Below the pieces are notes generated by a model. That model worked only from the letters and a program-made list of their open reading frames with translations. It was not told the DNA's origin and did not search any database. This document shows, piece by piece, positions 33,634 to 42,558 of a stretch of DNA of 46,365 bases. The translations under genes and the position numbers were made by a program. Numbering within the stretch: position 1 is the first letter of the stretch; each line of letters starts with the position of its first letter. Origin of the DNA: Pseudomonadota bacterium (lineage in GTDB: Bacteria; Pseudomonadota; Gammaproteobacteria; Competibacterales; Competibacteraceae); NCBI GenBank assembly GCA_022709365.1, contig JAKLIY010000033.1, positions 1 to 46,365 on the forward strand, in the 5' to 3' direction.

Positions 33634-33728
33634 AACCCGCGAAATCGACGTTTCGCACGCAGTTTGGGTGAATTTAGCCTAAAGTATCCTTCTGGATAAT
33701 GAAGATTCTCATGCCGTAGGAGGCCCGC

Positions 33729-34901
33729 ATGGATATCAAAAAGGCACTGGTAGTGGATGACTCCAAAGTCGCCCACCTGACCTTACGCAAACTGCTGCTC
33801 GAACGCGGTATCGAGGTCGACTGGGTTGGATCAGGCGAGGACTGCGTTAAATACCTGGAAGGAAAAAAGCCGGATATCATCTTTATGGACGTGATGATGC
33901 CCGGCATGGACGGTTTCGAAACCAGCCGCACGATCACCAGCCAACACCAGGGCGTTGCGCCCATCATCATGTGTTCCGCCAACGCCACGGATGAGGACAA
34001 GCGGGACGCCCGGGACAGCGGCGCGGTTAGTTTTCTCTCGAAACCCTACACCCCGGAACAGCTCGATGGCGTCCTGCACACCATCAGCGCGGGGACGGCG
34101 ACTATCTCCATGGAAGAGCCTGCAGCCGTGGCTATTCCCACGCCGCGTGTCGTCGAAAAAGAGCCCCTGGCCATGGAACCCACCAAACCGCCGGTCGCTC
34201 TCGAAATTCCATCAGCTCCGTCGAAACCAGCAGCGACTGAAGCCGGTCTGTCCGTTGCTGACATCGAGCAGATCGCCGAGCGCGCTGCTTGGGCGTCCGC
34301 CGAAAAGGTCGCCCGCGACATCATCCAGGAATTGGTGCCCAACCTGGCGCGGGAAGCGGCTACCCAGGCCGCGCGCAGCATCTCCGAGGATCTAGGCCGG
34401 CGGGCAGCGCATGCCGCGGTGCGCGCCGCTCAGGAAGCCGCCAAGCAGGTAGCGACTGAAATCGCCCGTGGTACTGCGGAACGGACAGCGCGCGCCGCGG
34501 CTCAGGAAAGCGCCCGGGCAGTGGCTGAGCAGACAGCTCGCGAGGTCAGCGAAGGGGTTTCGCAGCGCAACGTTGCGCGTGGACTGGAAGTCAACCGGGA
34601 CGAGTTGCTCAAGGAAACTGAAGATCAGGTTCGACGCCATAGTCAGGAAACATTGGTCATGGCCACGGGTTCCCCGGAATTCAAGCAGCAGATCATACAA
34701 ATGGTTCGCTCTGGCATCCAGCCGATCATCGAGACCATCGCCCGGGAAACCTCTGAACGCTCTATTCAGCAAGCCGCGGCCAATTTCTCGCAGGGCGGTG
34801 GACCGACTCAGTCGCGCGCTACGCTGGCGCTGGTCGTAGGCATTATCGCCATCCTGGTTTCCTCTGCCGCTATTGTCGGCTCGATCCTCAAGCTGTTCTG
34901 A
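33729..34901 (+). CDS. Membrane-anchored orphan response regulator with Ala-rich helical region
   Basis: A 390-residue protein of unusual build. The receiver domain (1-125) is complete: acidic pair Asp10-Asp11, phosphoacceptor Asp54 in FMDVMMPGMDGF, Ser83, and Lys105 in LSKPYT. A Pro-rich linker (about 128-172) is followed by a long Ala/Arg/Glu-rich helical, coiled-coil-like region (about 176-300). A conserved-looking helix pair comes next (about 318-350). It ends in a single TM helix (about 364-386), leaving the receiver in the cytoplasm. There is no DNA-binding, GGDEF or other known output. No histidine kinase is adjacent. It may act as a phosphorylation-controlled scaffold, perhaps for polar or chemosensory assemblies; this is inference. 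Confidence 0.85.
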   Translation: MDIKKALVVDDSKVAHLTLRKLLLERGIEVDWVGSGEDCVKYLEGKKPDIIFMDVMMPGMDGFETSRTITSQHQGVAPIIMCSANATDEDKRDARDSGAVSFLSKPYTPEQLDGVLHTISAGTATISMEEPAAVAIPTPRVVEKEPLAMEPTKPPVALEIPSAPSKPAATEAGLSVADIEQIAERAAWASAEKVARDIIQELVPNLAREAATQAARSISEDLGRRAAHAAVRAAQEAAKQVATEIARGTAERTARAAAQESARAVAEQTAREVSEGVSQRNVARGLEVNRDELLKETEDQVRRHSQETLVMATGSPEFKQQIIQMVRSGIQPIIETIARETSERSIQQAAANFSQGGGPTQSRATLALVVGIIAILVSSAAIVGSILKLF

Positions 34902-34916
34902 TGCCCTGCTGATTCC

Positions 34917-34935
34917 CCCTCCCTTTAGGGGAGGG
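34917..34935 (+). terminator. Hairpin after the response-regulator gene
   Basis: CCCTCCC (34917-34923) and GGGAGGG (34929-34935) form a perfect 7-bp stem with a 5-nt loop, 15 bp after the stop codon. No T tract follows. The CCCTCCCTTTAGGGGAGGG form is a common dispersed element and may be a repeat acting as a transcript end. Confidence 0.5.
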
Positions 34936-35046
34936 CGTGAACTTTGCGATTGACTTAAACTTGGCCGGTCCATGTCCTCCTGTCTCCGAGTCCGACGCGG
35001 TTCGCCTGGGCGGAGACTATCCGATTCAGCCCTTGGAAACGCCACT

Positions 35047-36270
35047 TTGAACGCCGACTTTCAACGCATCAAACGTCTGCCGCCCTACGTCTTCAACATC
35101 GTCAACGACCTGAAAGCTCAGGCCCGCACGCGCGGCGAGGACATCATTGATTTTGGCATGGGCAACCCCGATCAGCCGACGCCAAAACACATCGTCGATA
35201 AACTGGTCGAGGTCGCCCAGCGCGACGATACGCATCGCTATTCCGTCTCACGCGGCATCCCCCGCCTGCGCCGGGCTATTTGCCGCTGGTATGAAACCCG
35301 CTATGCCGTGAATCTCGACTTCGAGTCCGAAGCCATTGTCACCATCGGCTCCAAGGAAGGTCTGGCCCATCTGGCCCTGGCGACCATGGGGCCGGGCGAT
35401 GCAGTGCTGGTCCCTAACCCGGCTTATCCGATCCACCCCTACGGCTTTGTCATCGCCGGGGCCGACATCCGCCATGTACCGCTGGCGCCCGGCGTGGATT
35501 TCTTCGCCGAACTGGAAAAAGCCATTAAAGATTCCTGGCCGCGCCCGAAGATGCTGGTGCTGAACTTCCCGGCTAATCCCACGACCCAATGCGTGGAACT
35601 GGACTTCTTCGAAAAAGTGGTCGCTATCGCCCGCGAACATGAAATCTGGGTGATTCACGACCTGGCGTATGCCGATCTGGTCTTTGATGGCTACGTCGCC
35701 CCGTCGATTCTGCAAGTCCCCGACGCCAAGGACATCGCCGTGGAGTCTTTCACCCTGTCCAAGAGCTACAACATGCCGGGCTGGCGAGTGGGCTTCATGT
35801 GCGGCAACCCGACGCTGATCGCGGCACTGGCGCGGATGAAGTCCTATCTCGATTACGGCATGTTCACTCCGATCCAGGTGGCCGCTATCGCTGCGCTGGA
35901 AGGGCCACAGGAGTGCGTCGGCGAGATTTGCGAGCTGTACCGCAAGCGCCGCGACGTCCTTTGCGACGGTTTGAACGCCCTGGGCTGGCCTGTCGCCAAA
36001 CCCAAGGCCACCATGTTTGTCTGGGCACCGATTCCTGAACCGTATCGGGCGCTCGGTTCGCTGGAATTTTGCAAGAAACTGTTGGCTGAAGCCAAAGTCG
36101 CCGTGTCGCCCGGCATCGGCTTCGGCGAATATGGCGATGATCACGTCCGTTTCGGACTGATCGAGAATGAACATCGCACCCGGCAAGCGCTGCGCGGCAT
36201 CCGTGAGATGTTCCGCCGGGATGGTCGTGATACCTATGCGCCAATCCTGGCGTCAGCGGCGGGAGCCTGA
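35047..36270 (+). CDS. alaC: Glutamate-pyruvate aminotransferase AlaC
   Basis: PLP-dependent aminotransferase of fold type I that interconverts alanine/2-oxoglutarate with pyruvate/glutamate. Key motifs are RLPPYVFNI at the start, [31 protein letters not shown], the PLP-contact [11 protein letters not shown], and Lys264 (432-residue numbering) in [16 protein letters not shown], which binds PLP. A longer frame begins at an ATG at 34972, but its first 25 residues have no counterpart in E. coli AlaC. The TTG at 35047 ([15 protein letters not shown]) matches the expected N-terminus, so it is preferred, though the ribosome-binding site is poor. It lies 3 bp before hom, so co-transcription is likely. 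Confidence 0.92.
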   Translation: MNADFQRIKRLPPYVFNIVNDLKAQARTRGEDIIDFGMGNPDQPTPKHIVDKLVEVAQRDDTHRYSVSRGIPRLRRAICRWYETRYAVNLDFESEAIVTIGSKEGLAHLALATMGPGDAVLVPNPAYPIHPYGFVIAGADIRHVPLAPGVDFFAELEKAIKDSWPRPKMLVLNFPANPTTQCVELDFFEKVVAIAREHEIWVIHDLAYADLVFDGYVAPSILQVPDAKDIAVESFTLSKSYNMPGWRVGFMCGNPTLIAALARMKSYLDYGMFTPIQVAAIAALEGPQECVGEICELYRKRRDVLCDGLNALGWPVAKPKATMFVWAPIPEPYRALGSLEFCKKLLAEAKVAVSPGIGFGEYGDDHVRFGLIENEHRTRQALRGIREMFRRDGRDTYAPILASAAGA

Positions 36271-36273
36271 ATC

Positions 36274-37596
36274 ATGAGCGTCTATCCTCCAGTCAAAGTC
36301 GGCCTGCTGGGCCTGGGTACGGTCGGCGGCGGCGTCACCCACGTTCTGGCCCGTAACGCCGGAGAAATCAGCCGACGCGCCGGGCGGGAAATCCTGATCA
36401 CCCACGCTGCCGCCCGCAATCTGGACACGACGACAGCGAACACCACTGGCATGAAACTGACCGGTGAAGCGCTGGAAGTGGTGGACGATCCCGAAGTGTC
36501 GATCATCGTCGAGCTGATGGGCGGCTATGAACCCTCGCGCAGTCTGGCGTTGCGGGCGCTGGCCAACGGCAAGCACGTCGTCACGGCCAACAAGGCGCTG
36601 ATCGCCAAACACGGTAATGAAATCTTCGCCGCCGCCCGCAATGCCGGCATGATGGTGGGTTTCGAGGCGGCAGTGGCCGGCGGCATCCCGATCATCAAGG
36701 CCATTCGCGAAGGACTGGCCGGCAACCGGATTGAATGGGTGGCCGGCATCATCAACGGCACCGCCAATTTCATCCTGAGCGAGATGCGCGACAAGGGCCG
36801 CGACTTTCCGGAGGTGCTGGCCGAAGCGCAGGCGCTGGGCTATGCGGAGGCCGATCCGACCTTCGATATCGAAGGGATCGACGCCGCGCATAAGCTGACC
36901 ATTCTCGCTTCTATCGCCTTCGGCATTCCCTTGCAGTTCGACCAGGTTTACATCGAAGGGATCCGCCGCATCACCCGCGAAGATGTCGCCTACGCTGAGG
37001 AATTCGGCTACCGCATCAAGCATCTGGGCATCGCCCGCCGTGATGAGCGCGGCGTGCAACTACGGGTTCACCCAACGCTGATCCCGGAACGGCAACTGCT
37101 GGCCAATGTGAATGGCGTCATGAATGCCGTGCTGGTCAAGGGCGACGCCGTCGGCCAGAGTCTGTACTACGGGGCCGGGGCCGGCGCGGAACCGACCGCT
37201 TCGGCAATAGTCGCCGACATCATCGACGTGGTGCGCACCCTGACCGCCGATCCCGACAACCGGGTGCCGCATCTGGCCTTTCAGCCCGACGCGCTGTCCA
37301 ATCTGCCAGTCTGGCCGATGGCTGCGGTGGAAACCGCCTATTACCTGCGGTTGCAAGCGCAGGATCGGCCTGGGGTGCTGGCCGAGGTAACGCGGATTCT
37401 CGCCGACCGCGACATCAGTATTGAGGCGCTTCTGCAAAAGGAACCCGCGCCAGGGGCCAGCGATGTACCGATTATTCTGCTGACTTATGAGGTGCAGGAA
37501 CAACGGATGAATGAAGCCATTGCCACCATTGAGGCGCTGGCCAGCATTCGCGCCCCGGTCACGCGCATCCGACTGGAACACCTGGACGCAGACTGA
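36274..37596 (+). CDS. hom: Homoserine dehydrogenase
   Basis: Reduces aspartate semialdehyde to homoserine for threonine and methionine synthesis. At 440 residues it is the monofunctional type with a C-terminal ACT domain. The NAD(P)-binding loop is GLLGLGTVGGGV near residue 10. VVTANKALIAKHG and EAAVAGGIPIIKAIREGLAG follow, and the catalytic-region YAEADPTFDIEGIDAAHKL is intact. The ACT domain (about 355-430, RPGVLAEVTRILADRDIS) would sense threonine. It sits between alaC and the RpfE-type gene with 2-3 bp spacing, implying one transcript. Confidence 0.97.
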   Translation: MSVYPPVKVGLLGLGTVGGGVTHVLARNAGEISRRAGREILITHAAARNLDTTTANTTGMKLTGEALEVVDDPEVSIIVELMGGYEPSRSLALRALANGKHVVTANKALIAKHGNEIFAAARNAGMMVGFEAAVAGGIPIIKAIREGLAGNRIEWVAGIINGTANFILSEMRDKGRDFPEVLAEAQALGYAEADPTFDIEGIDAAHKLTILASIAFGIPLQFDQVYIEGIRRITREDVAYAEEFGYRIKHLGIARRDERGVQLRVHPTLIPERQLLANVNGVMNAVLVKGDAVGQSLYYGAGAGAEPTASAIVADIIDVVRTLTADPDNRVPHLAFQPDALSNLPVWPMAAVETAYYLRLQAQDRPGVLAEVTRILADRDISIEALLQKEPAPGASDVPIILLTYEVQEQRMNEAIATIEALASIRAPVTRIRLEHLDAD

Positions 37597-37598
37597 CG

Positions 37599-38612
37599 GT
37601 GGCGACCACTTTGCATTTGTTGATTCCTGGCTTGCTGGGACCGTGGCCGGTTGAGCTGATGGTTCCTCGCCCCACAGCGCCAGCGTTGGAATGGTTGCTG
37701 GCGCGGGCCGATGTCGCAGAAATGCCAGCATCCATGGACGCCGTGCTGTTTCACCTGTTTGGCGTACCAATCCCCGCCGAGACGGATTTACCGGTGGCGG
37801 CGGTGACAGCGCTGGCGGATGGCGGTGAACCGGACAATGGTTGGTGGTTGCGGGCGGATCCGGTGCATCTGCGCCCTGATGTGCAGGGCGTTTTGCTGGT
37901 CGATGCCCGGGCGTTGGCGATTGAGTCCGTCGAAGCGGCGGCGTTGGCGGCGGCGTTTGATCAGACCTTCGCTGCCGACGGGTTGCAACTACACGTCCCC
38001 TGCCCGGATCGCTGGTATCTGCGCCTGCCGGAGGATCCCGGCCTGCGCACCTATCCCTTGTTCGACGCGATTGGCCGCGACATCAACCCCCTGCTTCCCT
38101 ACGGGCCGAATGTCCGGCGCTGGCATACCTTGCTGACTGAAGCGCAGATGCTGTTCCATAGTCATCCGGTCAATCGGGCGCGCGATGAACGTAACCAACC
38201 GATGATTAACGGCCTGTGGCTGTGGGGGGGCGGCGTCCTCCCAGCGGGCGCTCAGGCCCCTGCCGCCGAGTTGTACGCCGATGATCGGTTAACTCGTGGC
38301 TTGGCGCGACTCGCCGGCGTTGCGGTTAGCCCGGTTCCTGAAAACGCCAGTGATTGGCGGGAAGTGTCCACGCATGACACGGACAGTCTGGTGGTGCTGG
38401 ATTTGGCGCGTTATGACCGGACGGATGGTGATCCCCTGGCGTGGGTGGATCATGTGGCCGCGATGGAGCGGGACTGGTTTGCCCCCTGCCGGCGGTTATT
38501 GCAAACCGGCCAACTGGCGGCGCTGCATCTACATTGTGGTCGAGGTCGCCGGTATTCAGTGCCGCGCGCCGCGCGCTGGCGATTCTGGCGGCGGAACCGA
38601 CCGGTGATTTAG
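37599..38612 (+). CDS. RpfE-type protein (phosphoglycerate mutase-like regulatory protein family)
   Basis: A cytoplasmic protein of 337 residues without TM helices. It resembles the RpfE/recJ-linked family of Xanthomonas and relatives: an N-terminal LHLLIPGLLGPWP, a SMDAVLFHLFGV segment near residue 46, a conserved MLFHSHPVNRAR near residue 185 and NGLWLWGGG near residue 205. The biochemical role is not established; in databases it is sometimes named phosphoglycerate mutase. It starts with GTG two bases after the hom stop. In Xanthomonas the gene lies next to recJ; here an SBP and a diguanylate cyclase gene intervene. Confidence 0.75.
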   Translation: MATTLHLLIPGLLGPWPVELMVPRPTAPALEWLLARADVAEMPASMDAVLFHLFGVPIPAETDLPVAAVTALADGGEPDNGWWLRADPVHLRPDVQGVLLVDARALAIESVEAAALAAAFDQTFAADGLQLHVPCPDRWYLRLPEDPGLRTYPLFDAIGRDINPLLPYGPNVRRWHTLLTEAQMLFHSHPVNRARDERNQPMINGLWLWGGGVLPAGAQAPAAELYADDRLTRGLARLAGVAVSPVPENASDWREVSTHDTDSLVVLDLARYDRTDGDPLAWVDHVAAMERDWFAPCRRLLQTGQLAALHLHCGRGRRYSVPRAARWRFWRRNRPVI

Positions 38613-38631
38613 AGGCCCATAGAGAATCGTC

Positions 38632-39393
38632 ATGTTCAAGACCTTATTCCGGCTGCTGATTCTGGGACTTTGTGGCGGACTCTCCATCGCTAGCGCCGCT
38701 GAACGCCTGCGCATCGCGACCGAAGGCGCTTATCCGCCCTTCAGCTTCACTAATGAACAGGGCCAATTAGCAGGCTTCGATGTGGACATCGCTCAGGAGT
38801 TATGCCGCCACCTCGAAAAGGACTGCGAGATCATTATCGTTCCGTGGAATGAATTGTTGCCCGGCCTGGCAGCGGGACGTTATGCCGTGATCGTCGCCAG
38901 TATGGCCAAGACCCCGGCGCGGGAGCAGCAAGCCGAATTTACCGACTCCTATTACCGGACCCGCAACGTGTTCATTGGCCACCGCGACACGGGTATAACT
39001 GAGGTCAGCCCGGAGACCGCGCACGGCAAGATTCTGGCTACCCAAGCCGACACGACCTACGCCGACTATCTGCAAAAACACTACCCGGCGGCTACGCTCA
39101 AGTTCACGGCGACCATCACCGACGCTTTCGCCGCGCTGAGTCGGAGTGAAGTCGCCCTGGTGTTGGCCGACAATTTATCCGCCTTCGAATTTCTGCGCTC
39201 CACGGCGGGACAGGAACTTGACATCATCGGTCCGCCACTGGCGATTAACGAGACCAGTGAAGCCGCCTATATCCAAGTCCGCAAAGGCGATATCCCGCTA
39301 CGGGACGCCATCAACGCCGCATTGCGCAAGCTCTGGCTCGATGGGACCTACCATAGAATTAATGCCCGCTACTTCCCCTTCAGTATCTACTGA
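38632..39393 (+). CDS. Orphan periplasmic amino-acid-type solute-binding protein
   Basis: Family 3 solute-binding protein (SBP_bac_3), 253 residues, with a cleaved signal peptide ending at about ASAA (residue 23). The mature start RLRIATEGAYPPFSF and FDVDIAQELCRHL near residue 48 are typical of the lysine/arginine/glutamine-binding group. No permease or ATPase gene is adjacent. The next gene, 27 bp downstream, encodes a membrane diguanylate cyclase with a periplasmic domain, so signalling and not transport is a likely role. Ligand unknown. Confidence 0.9.
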   Translation: MFKTLFRLLILGLCGGLSIASAAERLRIATEGAYPPFSFTNEQGQLAGFDVDIAQELCRHLEKDCEIIIVPWNELLPGLAAGRYAVIVASMAKTPAREQQAEFTDSYYRTRNVFIGHRDTGITEVSPETAHGKILATQADTTYADYLQKHYPAATLKFTATITDAFAALSRSEVALVLADNLSAFEFLRSTAGQELDIIGPPLAINETSEAAYIQVRKGDIPLRDAINAALRKLWLDGTYHRINARYFPFSIY

Positions 39394-39420
39394 CGAACGC
39401 GCCAGCGGGAATCTACTGGT

Positions 39421-40791
39421 ATGCACACCGCATCGTCAGCCCGGAACGAAAACCGCCGACCGCGCCTGGTTCCCACCCTGTTGCTGGGGGCGATCATCGC
39501 TGGAGTACTGGGTGGCGTGGCCGCCACCGTACTGCTGAATGTCCAGCATGACATTCTGCGGCTGGCCGAGGAGGCGACCCGCATCCTGTTGCCGGATATC
39601 CAGGCCGAAGTTCGCACCGTCGTTAACCTGGAACGGTTGAAGGTATTCGGCGAGATCGTCCAGCATAGCGATGACCCCGCCGAACGGCGCGAAGCCCAGT
39701 TGGCAGCGCGGATTCTGGCGATGGATGCGGTCTACGAAAAAGACGCCAGCATCAAACACCAGGTCAATCAGGTCTACGGCATCATCGAGCGGATGGCGAC
39801 ATACCGGGCGCAACAGGACGCGGTTCGCCGACCGACCGAACCTGCGCAGAAATCGCTTCCAGACGGCAAAGTGGTATTGGCGAATGACTGGCAAGAAGCC
39901 AGCGCTATCCTGGAAAACCTGGTCCAGCATCTATCCGTCGACGCGGCGGTCACTGTCTTCGAGGGCAGCGCCCGCATTGCCCGCCAAGCCAAGCGGGCGA
40001 TGCTGGTGGTCGTTCTGGTGTCGGGCGGCTTGGCGCTACTGTTCGTCATCATGATCCTCTTCGTCCAACGGGCGGTTGTTCAACCGATCCTGCGCACTAC
40101 TTACGGCCTGAAGCAAATCCATAACCAGCCAAGTGTCCTCCGGATGCGACGCGAGCGCTTGCAGGAACTGGACGATATCGCCAGCGCCGTTGGTGCATTC
40201 GGCGCAGCGCTCAGCCAGATCAACGAGCGCACCGCTGATTTAGAGCGGGAAATCGCTGAGCGCCAGCAGGCGCAGGCTAAATTGGTGGAACTGGCGACGA
40301 CTGACAGCCTGACTGGTCTGCATAACCGCCGCCATTTCATGGAAACCGCGACCCAGGAGTTCGAACGCGCCCGGCGCTACCGGATGCCGCTGTCCCTGCT
40401 CATGATCGACGCCGACCGCTTCAAATTGATCAACGACCGCTTCGGTCATCACCTCGGCGACGAAGTACTCAAGGTGCTGGCGATGACCGGGCAGCGCCAA
40501 TTACGCGAGATCGATTTGTTCGCCCGGCTCGGCGGTGAAGAATTCGCCATTTTGTTGCCCCAAACGGATTTCGTCGACGCCCGGGTCGTTGCGGAACGCC
40601 TGCGTCAGGCGATTGCTGGGCATACGATCGACACAGAACAGGGTCTCCTGAATTTCACCGTCAGCCTGGGCCTGGCGAGTCTCAATCCGGTCACGGCTGA
40701 TTTGAATGATTTGCTGCGCCAGGCCGATGTCGCCCTGTACCAGGCCAAGCAAAATGGCCGCAACCGGGTAGAACCCGCAGTCATTGGATAA
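39421..40791 (+). CDS. Membrane diguanylate cyclase (periplasmic sensor, HAMP-like, GGDEF)
   Basis: Synthesises c-di-GMP from GTP, 456 residues. TM1 is at about 18-39. A helical periplasmic domain spans about 40-192, TM2 is at about 193-215, and a HAMP-like linker with coiled coil runs about 216-290. The GGDEF domain (292-452) has active-site motif GGEEF (371-375). An intact RxxD inhibitory site (Arg362 to Asp365) sits five residues upstream, so product inhibition is expected. It is 27 bp after a lone solute-binding protein gene and 4 bp before recJ. The periplasmic domain may be controlled by that binding protein, which is inference. Confidence 0.93.
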   Translation: MHTASSARNENRRPRLVPTLLLGAIIAGVLGGVAATVLLNVQHDILRLAEEATRILLPDIQAEVRTVVNLERLKVFGEIVQHSDDPAERREAQLAARILAMDAVYEKDASIKHQVNQVYGIIERMATYRAQQDAVRRPTEPAQKSLPDGKVVLANDWQEASAILENLVQHLSVDAAVTVFEGSARIARQAKRAMLVVVLVSGGLALLFVIMILFVQRAVVQPILRTTYGLKQIHNQPSVLRMRRERLQELDDIASAVGAFGAALSQINERTADLEREIAERQQAQAKLVELATTDSLTGLHNRRHFMETATQEFERARRYRMPLSLLMIDADRFKLINDRFGHHLGDEVLKVLAMTGQRQLREIDLFARLGGEEFAILLPQTDFVDARVVAERLRQAIAGHTIDTEQGLLNFTVSLGLASLNPVTADLNDLLRQADVALYQAKQNGRNRVEPAVIG

Positions 40792-40795
40792 CCCA

Positions 40796-42511
40796 ATGCG
40801 TAAATCCATCGTCCGCCGCATGTGCGATCTAGCACATGACCTGCCGGTTCCGCCGTTGCTGCAACGCATTTACGCGGCTCGCGACCTGCATACGCCCCAC
40901 GAACTGCAACGGGAGTTGCGGTTGCTGACCTCGCCGGGCGCGCTCCTGAATATGGAACACGCGGTCGAACTGCTGCACACCGCGCTGCGCGAGCGCTGGC
41001 GCATCCTGATCATCGCCGACTTCGACGCCGACGGCGCAACCAGTTGTTCGCTGGCGGTGCGGGCGCTGCGGGCGCTAGGCGCTGCCTGGGTCGGTTATCG
41101 GGTGCCGAACCGCTTCGAACACGGCTACGGCCTGACGCCGGAAATCGTGGCGGTGGCGGCGGAAGAGCAGCCCGATCTGCTGATTACCGTGGACAACGGC
41201 ATCTCCAGCCATGAAGGGGTGAAGGCCGCTCAAGCCCGGGGCATGAAGGTGCTAATTACCGATCACCATTCACCGGGTCGGGAGTTGCCAGCCGCCGAGG
41301 TAATCATCAATCCCAATCAGCCGGGCGATGTATTTCCCAGCAAGAATATCGCCGGCGTGGGCGTCATTTTCTATGTGTTGATGGCGCTGCGGGCACGGTT
41401 GCGGGAAGTGGGCTGGTTTGCCGAGCACAGGTTGGCCGAACCGAATCTGGCCCAGTTTCTCGATTTGGTGGCGTTCGGCACGGTGGCCGATGTGGTGCGA
41501 CTGGACCATCACAACCGCATTCTGGTCGAGCAAGGCTTGCGGCGGATTCGTCAAGGCCAGTGCATTCCCGGCATCACCGCTTTATGCGAGGTGACCGGTC
41601 GCCCGCAGTTTCGACTGAGCGCCGGTGACATCGGCTTCTATCTCGGTCCCCGGCTCAATGCCGCCGGTCGGCTGGAAGATATGAGTCAGGGCATCGAATG
41701 CCTGCTCAGCGACGATTTGGAGACCGCCCGGAGCATCGCCCGCCGGTTGCATGAAATCAACCGGCAGCGCGGTGAGTTGACTGCCGAAATGGAAGCGCAG
41801 GCGCTGGCGCGGATCGAGCAGTTAGCCCCGGATGCCAGCACCCTGCCCTTCGGCTTGTGCCTGTTCAATCCCGAATGGCATCAGGGCGTAGTCGGCATCA
41901 TTGCCGGGCGGTTAAAGGAGCGGTTAAATCGGCCCGTGATCGTGTTCGCCGCCGATCGCGACGGCAAAATCAAGGGATCAGGCCGCTCGGTGCCGGGAAT
42001 GCACCTGCGCGACGTCCTGGCGGCAGTGGCGACGCAGCACCCGGGGCTGATCAGCCATTTTGGCGGTCACGCCATGGCCGCTGGACTGACCTTGGCGATG
42101 GAGCATTTCGCGGCGTTCAACCAGGCGTTCGATGCCGAAACCCGCCAGTGGCTCAGCGATGATGACCTGCAGGGTCGGTTGCTGAGCGATGGTGAGTTGG
42201 CCCCGGCGGAGTTTTCCCTGGAGATCGCTGAACTGTTGCGTCAGGGCGGTCCTTGGGGTCAGGGCTTTCCCGAACCGCTGTTCGATGGAGTGTTTGAAGT
42301 ATTGTCCCATCGAGTGATGAAGGAGCAGCATTTGAAACTGTCGCTACGGCCACTGGGTGCGGGATTCACCTTGGAAGCCGTGGCGTTTAATCAGGTGGGT
42401 GTTTTTGTTCCCGGCACGGCGCGGGTGCGCATCGCCTACCGGCTGGATGTGAATGAGTGGCGTGGCGAGCGTCGGTTGCAGTTGCTGATCGCTCATCTGG
42501 AAGCAGCTTGA
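40796..42511 (+). CDS. recJ: Single-stranded-DNA exonuclease RecJ
   Basis: 5'-3' exonuclease acting on single-stranded DNA in recombination, mismatch and base-excision repair. The DHH-family motifs are in order: IADFDADGATSC (motif I), TVDNGISSHEG (II), ITDHHSPG (III) and FGTVADVV (IV). The C-terminal DHHA1 domain has HFGGHAMAAGLTL, and an OB-like end follows. The ATG at 40796 gives 571 residues, normal for RecJ. A TTG at 40784 that overlaps the cyclase stop would add four residues. Confidence 0.97.
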   Translation: MRKSIVRRMCDLAHDLPVPPLLQRIYAARDLHTPHELQRELRLLTSPGALLNMEHAVELLHTALRERWRILIIADFDADGATSCSLAVRALRALGAAWVGYRVPNRFEHGYGLTPEIVAVAAEEQPDLLITVDNGISSHEGVKAAQARGMKVLITDHHSPGRELPAAEVIINPNQPGDVFPSKNIAGVGVIFYVLMALRARLREVGWFAEHRLAEPNLAQFLDLVAFGTVADVVRLDHHNRILVEQGLRRIRQGQCIPGITALCEVTGRPQFRLSAGDIGFYLGPRLNAAGRLEDMSQGIECLLSDDLETARSIARRLHEINRQRGELTAEMEAQALARIEQLAPDASTLPFGLCLFNPEWHQGVVGIIAGRLKERLNRPVIVFAADRDGKIKGSGRSVPGMHLRDVLAAVATQHPGLISHFGGHAMAAGLTLAMEHFAAFNQAFDAETRQWLSDDDLQGRLLSDGELAPAEFSLEIAELLRQGGPWGQGFPEPLFDGVFEVLSHRVMKEQHLKLSLRPLGAGFTLEAVAFNQVGVFVPGTARVRIAYRLDVNEWRGERRLQLLIAHLEAA

Positions 42512-42558
42512 GAGGCTATACAAGCTCAGTCTGTTGTTCTCTATCAATGTAGGTGCCG

